Assembly: GCA_023228025.1 (NCBI GenBank) | Contig: JALOCD010000157.1 | Coordinates: 1-6,991, forward strand | Length of the DNA: 6,991 nt | Direction of reading: 5' to 3' | DNA from: Prolixibacteraceae bacterium | Lineage (GTDB): Bacteria; Bacteroidota; Bacteroidia; Bacteroidales; Prolixibacteraceae | The notes under the pieces: model-generated | The model's input: only the letters and a program-made list of their open reading frames with translations | Databases searched by the model: none | What the model was told of the DNA's origin: nothing | Translations under genes and position numbers: made by a program | In this document: in pieces, positions 1 to 6,064 of the stretch | Numbering within the stretch: position 1 is the stretch's first letter | Layout of the letters: each line of letters starts with the position of its first letter

Positions 1-159
1 CAAGAAACTTAAAATGCCTGTTCCTGCCCCAAATTCCATCGCCTTCATTGATGGGTTGAGTGAAACCATTGAGTCGAGGGCAGCAGCAATGGCTACCGAT
101 CTCTCCATGTGCATTTTATCTTTGTCCCATTCGCGGGCCAGGTTGTCAAAGTTACTCAT
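1..159 (-). CDS. Class I SAM-dependent methyltransferase, N-terminal fragment
   Basis: The first 53 codons of a gene that runs off the left edge. It starts at the ATG at 159-157; an in-frame TAA lies a few codons upstream, so the start cannot lie much further out. The N-terminus has an FDxxAxEWD pattern and then a helix reading ERSVAIAAALDS, both usual at the start of small class I methyltransferases. Near residues 41-50 comes MEFGAGTGIL, which fits motif I (E/D-x-G-x-G-x-G), the glycine-rich loop that binds S-adenosylmethionine. There is no signal peptide, so it should be cytoplasmic. The substrate cannot be read, because the acceptor-binding part lies outside the window. It sits 67 bases downstream of the GH172 gene on the same strand and may share its transcript, but no functional link is evident. 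The family call is fairly secure; anything more specific would be a guess. Confidence 0.8.
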   Translation of the reverse strand, partial: MSNFDNLAREWDKDKMHMERSVAIAAALDSMVSLNPSMKAMEFGAGTGILSFL

Positions 160-226
160 CTGAAAAATTTATTTATTGGACAAAATTGTTGATCCATCAT
201 TGTTTGACCGACAGTGGATTTAAACA

Positions 227-2502
227 TCATTTATTTTGTACTGGGAATTGCGGTACCACGAAACTGTATACCCGGTAAGCCAGCTCGCTCCAGGCGCTTT
301 GATTTGGGAACGGGGTTCCGGGAAATAATTCCTGATTATTGGGAATAAAGTGGATTTTCACCCTTAATGCTTTTATCCCTTTGGTTAACCTGGCAGGGAT
401 CACAAACTCATCGTCGCGCAACTGCCGGTTAGAAGTTTGGGCCTTCAAAAAGCGGGGGTCTAACTCACCTCGTGGAAAGGTAAACAGACAGGTGTTGGCC
501 CCGGCCAGATACCAAATCCCTGCTCTTTTCCACTGATGTTTTTTGGCGCCGACTTCATCAGAAACGAATACTTCAGCCGTTTGATTGGGGTAACTGTAGT
601 CCAAAGTACGGCGCAGAAGTACACCTTGGTTGTCTGGTTCAATCTTAACGGTGAACTCAGAATTGCCACGTGTATAACGGCCATCCAGTACCTCTTCAGG
701 AAAGATTTCCTTGCCCTCAAGATTGGAATATCCGGGCAATTTTTCTTTGTTCATTCTCCAGGGATCTTTGGGAAAAACGTCAATACCATATTCATATCTC
801 GAAGATATTGTTTCTGTTTTGGAGGCGTCCGGGGAGTAGTAGTTGTGGTTTTGTTCGCTTTCCCGGCTACCAACATCAAACAGGTCGGTTTGGATAAGTG
901 ATGGTTTTGGCAAGCCATACCAGTAGCTCACACATTCATAATGTTCGATGGAAAGATCTTCCGCCCCGTGTTCAAACTGAATGACGGCACGTTTTCCGAA
1001 AGGCATCAGGTCGGCCAACAAGAAACGATATGCTGATTCTATCAAATCTTTGTCATTTTTGGCCATCTCTTTATTTCTGGCGCCACAAGGATGTCCGACC
1101 AAAGGTAAGGTCATGTTCACACCACCCCAATAATCGCCGCCACCGCCCCATTCTTCAGTTCCGGTTCCCTGGGCTTGGGGAGATCTGCTGTCGTCGAAGA
1201 AAAACCGGGGGTCACCTTCCAAGGTTCCTAGAACGCCGTCGTGAGAAAAGATGAATGAGTTGCCAACAAAACTGCCCGACCACTCTTCGTTGCCTTCAAT
1301 GCCTTTTGTATCCAGATAGATCATATCACGACCGGGCTCAGGTGTTGGGATATCTTTGTAAGTAGCATGAAAATAGCTGGTTAGATTTTCCCGGATCATT
1401 AAAGGTTCGTAACGGATTTCATAATCAATTGCTGTGTTTCCGGGTTTTATTCCTGCCAATTCAAACTTTGCAGATTTAAAGAAGGGCATCGGATAATAAC
1501 ATGACAGTTCAACTTTTTTATTGGGATAGTCGTATCTGATGTTGATTGGAAACCCTTTCACCAGATATTCCTGCTGATCGCGGTTATACAATGTGCCTGC
1601 ACCAAAGAACAAACAGATAGGGGCATCAATCGAAGGGTATTTTGCACCGTCCCAGGTAACAACCAGGTGCATTCTCTCCAGATCAAGGGCATTGTCTATT
1701 GGGAGCATGATCTTCAGCGCCCTGACCTGCGAGTTGTTGGCCTGAATTTCAGCAATAACAACCCGTTCTTTGTCCAACGTAATTTTCCCGTTTTTCGATG
1801 GGATATTTGCCGGAGCTATGTCGCTGCCTGACTGGTCCAATAAATTAAGGACATCTGCATCGGGAGCCTTGCTGATTTCGAATGAATTGATTTTCTGTGA
1901 TAGGTTTTCTTCATTTGCGTACAAATGATAAATGTAATAGCCTGTGGCATAGTGAGTCCTGGAATAGGCAATTCGCATGGATTGTTCGAAAGGCATTGGA
2001 GTATAATCAAATCTGCACCTTTTGTTATCTCCCAGGTCCAGTTTAGTGGACGGGGAAATGTTGATTCAGGGATAAAATTGGAAGCTTTCAATACCTTTCT
2101 GGCATTTAACGGATCGTTCGTTCCGGATTCACTTACCAGATTATCACGACCATCAACCACAAAGTGCCAGGGACTGCCATGCCAAAAATTCGTTCGAAAG
2201 AAATAGAGTATCCCTTTGCCTTTCACGTCGAGGGAAACATTGTAGTTCTCTTCATTGGCAAAAAGGAAGTGGCTGGCATCGGCGGTTTCGTTTCCGCCAG
2301 TCCGGTCATAGGTACTTCTCATATAGGCACGTACTCCTATCCGCTGTGTGGGCCATTGGTCCCACATCCGGTAAGCATCCATTCCTATTGGAATCTTAGG
2401 AGGTGCGATGCTTTCCTGGGCTGAAATTGAAATAGTAATAATTTGGAAGAGGAATGTGGCAAACAAAAACCGAAGTTTGTAATTTATTTTTTTTGTTTTC
2501 AT
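227..2502 (-). pseudogene. Secreted GH172 (DUF2961) glycoside hydrolase, interrupted by a one-base frameshift
   Basis: Two overlapping frames together make one protein of about 758 residues. The upstream frame runs from the ATG at 2502 and stops at 1816; the downstream frame is open from 1996 to 227. Residues 1-29 are a signal peptide ending SISA|Q. Residues 60-168 carry YDRTGGNE, a jelly-roll-like stretch (WHGSPWHFVVDG) and WEITKGADLIIL. After the shift the text resumes as MPFEQSMRIAYSR, and the family expects a residue such as proline between the two. A second WDG...PMPFFKSAKFEL block follows at about 284-350, then LEGD (E429) and GTGTEEW (E450). These glutamates are 21 apart, the spacing I recall between acid/base and nucleophile in the characterised bifidobacterial GH172 enzyme (Glu270/Glu291). 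GH172 members act on fructofuranosides and D-arabinofuranosides; the substrate here is unknown. The start at 2502 is preferred over 2523 because the signal peptide begins there. The gene lies 57 bases after the cupin gene. It may be a true pseudogene or a sequencing error. Confidence 0.87.
1994..2003 (-). other. Frameshift site in the GH172 gene (one base missing)
   Basis: On the minus strand the sequence reads ctccaatg. The upstream frame uses ctc (2001-1999), while the downstream frame begins with the atg at 1996-1994, leaving two bases where three are needed. Restoring one C would give L-P-M-P-F. That matches the PMPF motif found again later in the same protein and the form expected in this family after K-G-A-D-L. 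Upstream of the site only the first frame makes sense, and downstream only the second. Confidence 0.85.
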
Positions 2503-2559
2503 TTTGAAAGATATAACAAACATTTCTGAACTGACTGATTCTGTTTCTATAATGTGATT

Positions 2560-2985
2560 TTAAGGAGTCTCTTTTTTTAAAGAAAGTGGTTTTCCCTTCT
2601 CTCCCAAATATATGGCAATCAATACAAGATCACTGCCCTCTTTGTTAATTCCCCGGTGAGCCGTGTGAATTACTTCAGAAAAGGAGCTGTTTTCAGCAAA
2701 CTTAAGTACTTTGTTGTCTTCCAGTTCTACTGACAATGTCCCTTTTAATACATAGGCGAAAACTGGATTGTCATGCTTATGCCAACCGGTAGTTTTCCCT
2801 GGAGGGATGGTGATTTTCAGCATCGTTACCTCTGAATTTGTTGTGTTGGGATAATTGATTTTTTGGCCCAAAGAGGTGGTATCCGTTTTTAGAATGGGTT
2901 CTATGATCAGATCGTTGTTGTATTGAGCATTGCTTTGCCAGCTCAAACAGCAGATGAGCAGGAAAACAAGAAAAATATATTTCAT
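2560..2985 (-). CDS. Small exported cupin-domain protein
   Basis: A 141-residue protein with a signal peptide at residues 1-20 (hydrophobic core IFLVFLLICC, cleavage after SNA|Q), so it is probably periplasmic. A single Cupin_2-type beta-barrel fills residues 50-130. Motif 1 is GWHKHDNPVFAYVLKG, with H69 and H71 as probable metal ligands. The glutamate of the classical motif is replaced by a hydrophobic residue, F76 by my alignment. Motif 2 is degenerate, with H110 and N114 in an H-x3-N arrangement. The retained histidines suggest a bound divalent metal, but cupins cover sugar isomerases, dioxygenases and simple ligand binders, so no reaction can be assigned. The gene precedes GH172 by 57 bases on the same strand, so a role in handling released sugars is possible but only inferred. 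The ATG at 2985 is the obvious start, because the signal peptide begins there. Confidence 0.88.
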   Translation of the reverse strand: MKYIFLVFLLICCLSWQSNAQYNNDLIIEPILKTDTTSLGQKINYPNTTNSEVTMLKITIPPGKTTGWHKHDNPVFAYVLKGTLSVELEDNKVLKFAENSSFSEVIHTAHRGINKEGSDLVLIAIYLGEKGKPLSLKKETP

Positions 2986-3006
2986 TTTAAAATGTGATTG
3001 ATTTAA

Positions 3007-3101
3007 TTTGTGCCCTATGTATCTTCCTTAGCGCCCTTTGTGGTAAAGTTTTTAAATTTAACCACAAAGGGCCCAAAAGGTACCACTAAGATAGCACAAA
3101 G
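3007..3101. repeat. Long imperfect inverted repeat of the ACCACAAAG dispersed-repeat type
   Basis: Two arms face each other around an AT-rich centre. The core is perfect: gccctttgtggt at 3033-3044 against accacaaagggc at 3061-3072. Outside it the arms stay related but imperfect: CTATGTATCTT then CCTTAGCG on the left, and the complement of AGTGGTACC...ATCTTAG plus a CTTTGTG block on the right. Units such as TTTGTGG and CTTAG recur at roughly seven-base spacing. Sequences of this kind are, from memory, common between genes in Bacteroidota genomes. The hairpin lies after the dipeptidase remnant and before the cupin gene, so it could also end transcription or stabilise an mRNA end, but it lacks the usual T-run of a terminator. 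Confidence 0.75.
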
Positions 3102-3103
3102 TA

Positions 3104-3184
3104 TTAGTTGTTACGTAATTCTTCAAAGGAGAGATTCATGATCGGATAATTTTTCCAACCCTTAAAATCATAATGCCACCATTC
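3104..3184 (-). pseudogene. C-terminal remnant of a VanX/DdpX-type D-Ala-D-Ala dipeptidase
   Basis: Read on the minus strand from 3184, the sequence gives 26 codons then TAA: EWWHYDFKGWKNY followed by PIMNLSFEELRNN. This closely resembles the end of VanX/DdpX-family D-alanyl-D-alanine dipeptidases, in which the E-W-W-H motif supplies the catalytic glutamate and a zinc-binding histidine. Nothing of the rest of the family is present: upstream in this frame there are only eight unrelated codons back to a TAG, and the DNA there is the end of the beta-helix gene, whose TGA overlaps the first bases of the remnant. The piece has no start and only one of the expected zinc ligands, so it cannot be functional. 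It is either a scar of a deletion or insertion that removed most of a dipeptidase gene, or a misassembly junction. Confidence 0.8.
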
Positions 3185-4352
3185 ACAATTTTGGTTTAGG
3201 GATGGCTATCCGGTCAAACAAGTCTGCCGGCCAAAAATTGATTCGTTCGAACCCTGCCGGAACGGACTGCCGAAATTGAACATAAGCTTGTACTTTACCC
3301 TTCACGGTATAACTGGTTGCTTCACCATCTTTCCCGGTAGTAAACACACTGTATCCAGCAAGAATACAATCTTCCAGATCTACGTGCAATCGTCCGGCGG
3401 CATGGTGCCCCTGGGAACAGATGATTCCGGTCGATTTGCCACCCATCTCGGTTTGGGTGAAGTTTAGCACCACAAAGCGGCATCCTGTGGCACGAACACG
3501 CGCACATTTACTTGCATACGACAACGCCAATGCGTTGTCCGGATGTACCAGGGTGCAATCTTCCAGTATCAGATGGGGTGATTCGGGCATGGTCGTTTCC
3601 CAACCTCCGACCAATAAGGCCGCAGTATCGCCTACCCAGTCGAGGGCCAGAAAATAGCATCTTCTAAAAATGCTTGGTTCATTGGGCCTAACAACCGGAT
3701 AACAGATTCCTCCGCCAAACGCACGGCCAATCCCGACACAATCCTCCACGATGATGGTAAAACCCTCTCCACTTTTGTCGGTCAGGTCCCAAAAGAATCC
3801 GGCATCGCCGCCTGAGGTATAAAGGTTGCGGAGAATCCAGCGGTCCCAGCCGATCCCTGAAAAGCTCTTCTCTGTGAATTCGGGCCGCCAACCTTTGGAG
3901 GTAGAGCGAATGGTGCCCCACCAATCGTAACTTTTAAACCCCCTTTCCGGATCACCGGCATCGATGATGATTCTCCCTGTGGCGCCCGACCCCATTTTGC
4001 CATCCACATCTCCTGTCAACAGGTTGTATGAGCCGGGTGCTCCTTTAAATGCCGGATAGAGATTGGCCTCCACATAGGTGTCCGGTCTGACAATGATCTC
4101 GTGTCCCTCTTTTTCGTCAGGGATGGCTGACAATGCCGACTGAATAGAATGGAAAGCACATTTCCAACTCGATCCATCCGAGTTATCACCCAGTTTGGAA
4201 ACGTAAAAACGGGATCCTTTTCTACCTTCAAAATTTTTGTCTTCCGGGTCAACACTTTTGGAAGAAGCAAACGCTCCTGTATTTAAAAGGAGCATTAATA
4301 AAAGAAAATTCCTTACCAGGAAACCATTCCTATAAAAAATAAATATGGTCAT
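3183..4352 (-). CDS. Exported protein with probable right-handed parallel beta-helix fold, function unknown
   Basis: About 389 residues from the ATG at 4352. An ATG at 4442 in the same frame would add 30 residues in front, but the hydrophobic segment NFLLLMLLLNTGAFA|SS is a good signal peptide only from the later start. The mature N-terminus has FYVSKLGDNSDGSSWKCAF then IQSALSAIP and IIVRPDTYVE, the usual entry into DUF1565/pectate-lyase-like beta-helix proteins. Recurrent short strands ending in Asp-Cys or Gly-Cys (VEDCVG, LEDCTL, ATGCRF, LEDCIL) fit stacked helix rungs. The protein also has a DAGDPERGFKSYDWWG block and a glycine-rich RAFGGGICYP block. It resembles a conserved family I associate with environmental Bacteroidota and Planctomycetes, without a known activity. 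Polysaccharide lyase or glycan binding is plausible from the fold only. The region looks more GC-rich than neighbouring genes. Its stop codon touches the dipeptidase remnant. Confidence 0.8.
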   Translation of the reverse strand: MTIFIFYRNGFLVRNFLLLMLLLNTGAFASSKSVDPEDKNFEGRKGSRFYVSKLGDNSDGSSWKCAFHSIQSALSAIPDEKEGHEIIVRPDTYVEANLYPAFKGAPGSYNLLTGDVDGKMGSGATGRIIIDAGDPERGFKSYDWWGTIRSTSKGWRPEFTEKSFSGIGWDRWILRNLYTSGGDAGFFWDLTDKSGEGFTIIVEDCVGIGRAFGGGICYPVVRPNEPSIFRRCYFLALDWVGDTAALLVGGWETTMPESPHLILEDCTLVHPDNALALSYASKCARVRATGCRFVVLNFTQTEMGGKSTGIICSQGHHAAGRLHVDLEDCILAGYSVFTTGKDGEATSYTVKGKVQAYVQFRQSVPAGFERINFWPADLFDRIAIPKPKL

Positions 4353-4573
4353 ACAGTGGCTTTTTGAATAGATCGTCCTTAAATTGCATACAAGATAGTA
4401 GTTAGGATTGGAAAATGTAGTGGCAAGAATGGAAATAATCAAAGAACATAACGTTCAACAGATGCGGCAGGCAAAAATTGATTCGATTGCATGTGGGATT
4501 CTATGGAATGAGCTGCCCTCTTTTTCATCCATTTTCATTATCTTGCTTATCTTTCCCATTAATTCATTTTGTC
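4353..4573. promoter_or_regulatory. Divergent spacer between the beta-helix and GH5 genes
   Basis: These 221 bases separate two genes transcribed away from each other, so promoters for both should lie here. I find no complete match to the Bacteroidota pair TTTG (-33) and TAnnTTTG (-7). The nearest is TATCTTTC at 4548-4555, 18 bases before the GH5 start, one base off the -7 motif and without a clear partner upstream. On the minus strand, 4439-4492 could encode 17 codons beginning MQSNQFLPAASVERYVL, which faintly recalls the N-terminus of AraC-type regulators, but it is too short to claim as a gene. No terminator or strong repeat is visible. Confidence 0.4.
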
Positions 4574-5824
4574 ATGAAAACACCATTAAAACATGGATTT
4601 GCGGCTCTTTGTGTGGTATTGCTGTTGGCCGCATTCACCCCAAAGGAGAATAAACAAGCGCCCGCGAAATTTATTGCCATTTCCGGTCCTGATCTTACCA
4701 CTCCCGACGGACAGAAATTTTTCATTCGGGGTATCAATCTGGGAAACTGGCTAAATCCAGAAGGTTATATGTTCGGCTTCAAGGGAGCCAGTTCAGCGCG
4801 TTTGATCGACAAGGCCTTCCGCGAACTTGCCGGTCCCGATTTTACAGACCAATTCTGGAAGAAATTCAAGGACAACTATGTTACACGCGAAGATATTCGT
4901 TTCATCAAAAAGACTGGGGTCAACTCTATCCGGTTACCCTTTCATTATAAGTTATTTACGGATGAAGATTACATGGGACTTTCGGTGAAACAGGATGGAT
5001 TTCAGCGAATTGACAGTTTGTTAAGCTGGTGTCGTGAATCAAAGCTATACATTATCCTCGACATGCATGATGCACCCGGAGGGCAGACAGGCGACAACAT
5101 TGACGACAGTTATGGTTATCCCTGGCTGATGACCAGTGAGAAGAGCCAGGAGACTTTTGTGGCCGTCTGGAAGAAAATTGCTGCTTACTACAAGGACGAG
5201 CCGCTCATTTTGGGGTATGACCTGCTGAATGAACCGATTGCTCCCTATTTTGGCGCGGATATGGTCAAGCTGAATGCTGAGCTGGAACCACTCTACATGA
5301 AAGCAGTAAAAGCCATTCGTGAAGTGGATAAAAATCATATCGTCTTGCTTGGTGGCGCTCAGTGGAATGGAAATTTCAAAGTGTTTAAAAATTCAAAGTT
5401 CGACAACAAGATGATGTACACTTGTCACCGCTACTGGTGTGATACGTTGCAGGCCAATATCCAGGACTTCGTCCATTTTCGCGATTCAGTGAATCTTCCG
5501 ATATATATGGGAGAAACAGGCGAGAACAACGACAAATGGATTGCTGCATGGACACGCCTGATGGTCAAAAATAACATAGGATACCACTATTGGCCTTACA
5601 AGAAAATGGGGAGACAGAGCTCCATGGTCACGATTCCCAAACCGGAAAACTGGCAGATTATTGTGACCTTCACCGAAAGCCCAAGAAATACCTTTGATGA
5701 TATTCGTCGTGCCCGGCCAGGTCAGGAGTTGGTTCAAAAGATCATGAACGATTTTCTGGAGAACTGCAAGTATTCAAAATGTACTGAAAATAAAGGATAT
5801 ATCAGGGCAATGGGATTGGAATGA
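4574..5824 (+). CDS. Exported glycoside hydrolase family 5 (cellulase-like) enzyme
   Basis: 416 residues from the ATG at 4574. The frame stays open upstream to 4478, but a signal peptide (basic KTPLKHG then ALCVVLLLAAF) starts only at 4574. The remainder is one (beta/alpha)8 GH5 domain: FIRGINLGNW (51-60) on the first strand, GVNSIRLPFHY (115-125) with R120, ILDMHDAPGG (161-170) with H165, YDLLNEP (215-221) with N219 and acid/base E220, HRYW (285-288), YMGETGEN (311-318) with nucleophile E314, and HYWPYKK (338-344) with W340. All retaining-GH5 residues are present, so it should be active. GH5 covers many beta-glucan, mannan and exo-glucosidase activities. The MHDAPGGQ motif recalls exo-beta-1,3-glucanase-like subfamilies, but I cannot assign one. 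The last 25 residues lie outside the barrel. It has no T9SS sorting domain and is likely periplasmic. It diverges from the beta-helix gene and converges on the T9SS protein gene. Confidence 0.93.
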   Translation: MKTPLKHGFAALCVVLLLAAFTPKENKQAPAKFIAISGPDLTTPDGQKFFIRGINLGNWLNPEGYMFGFKGASSARLIDKAFRELAGPDFTDQFWKKFKDNYVTREDIRFIKKTGVNSIRLPFHYKLFTDEDYMGLSVKQDGFQRIDSLLSWCRESKLYIILDMHDAPGGQTGDNIDDSYGYPWLMTSEKSQETFVAVWKKIAAYYKDEPLILGYDLLNEPIAPYFGADMVKLNAELEPLYMKAVKAIREVDKNHIVLLGGAQWNGNFKVFKNSKFDNKMMYTCHRYWCDTLQANIQDFVHFRDSVNLPIYMGETGENNDKWIAAWTRLMVKNNIGYHYWPYKKMGRQSSMVTIPKPENWQIIVTFTESPRNTFDDIRRARPGQELVQKIMNDFLENCKYSKCTENKGYIRAMGLE

Positions 5825-5836
5825 GGATATTTGATC

Positions 5837-5869
5837 TAACCACAAATGGTCGCAAATAAAACACAAATA
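5837..5869. repeat. Single-arm copy of the ACCACAAA dispersed repeat
   Basis: Just after the GH5 stop the sequence reads aaccacaaatggtcgcaaat and continues with aaaacacaaataa. Three caaat units are spaced 10-11 bases apart. It matches the right arm of the inverted repeat at 3061-3100 in type (accacaaa, then further gcaaa/cacaaa blocks) but has no partner arm, so it looks like half an element. Confidence 0.5.
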
Positions 5870-5965
5870 ATTTCTCCAAGGCGATGATTTGTTGTCATGA
5901 TGTTGTAAATTAGACAAATAGATTTATGTAATTATCATTTGGTATTATGCATATAACTTGAATCA

Positions 5966-6010
5966 AAAAAGATCCCGACAAATGATTGTTCATTTTGCCG
6001 GGATCTTTTT
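5966..6010. terminator. Bidirectional rho-independent terminator between convergent genes
   Basis: The left arm aaaaagatcccg (5966-5977) pairs perfectly with cgggatcttttt (5999-6010). The stem continues inwards, after one mismatch, through CAAATGA against TCATTTTG with one bulged base, leaving a loop of about four bases. The T-run follows the stem on the plus strand, and the A-run gives the same on the minus strand. It therefore can stop both the GH5 transcript, ending at 5824, and the transcript of the T9SS protein, ending at 6065. Confidence 0.9.
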
Positions 6011-6064
6011 GTAATTGAAGGAGAGGTTGGATTGACGATTAATGCCAATGAATCCAAAACAATA

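Noticed and set aside
60..278. A 72-codon plus-strand open frame at the left edge.
   Set aside because: It overlaps the methyltransferase start on the opposite strand, which has a clear SAM-binding motif; the plus-strand product resembles nothing.
460..901. Open frames on both strands across the GH172 C-terminal region (for example 536-901 plus and 460-720 minus).
   Set aside because: They lie wholly inside the GH172 frame, show no domain, signal peptide or composition of real proteins, and are explained as shadow frames.
2983..2994. A 12-base palindrome, cattttaaaatg, at the cupin start codon that could be an operator.
   Set aside because: It is short, AT-rich and includes the start codon by necessity; there is no second copy or other support.
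3232..4485. An identical 14-base word, caaaaattgattcg, at 3232-3245 and 4472-4485, roughly bracketing the beta-helix gene like a target-site duplication.
   Set aside because: The left copy lies inside the coding sequence rather than at its edge, the flanks do not match, and an AT-rich 14-base match in 7 kb is not far from chance.
4408..4653. An 81-codon plus-strand open frame spanning the divergent spacer and the GH5 signal peptide.
   Set aside because: It overlaps the GH5 start in another frame and has no recognisable features.
227..5824. Reading the GH172, beta-helix and GH5 genes as a complete polysaccharide utilisation locus.
   Set aside because: No SusC/SusD pair, transporter or recognisable intact sensor/regulator is present in the window, so only a loose cluster of exported enzymes can be supported.
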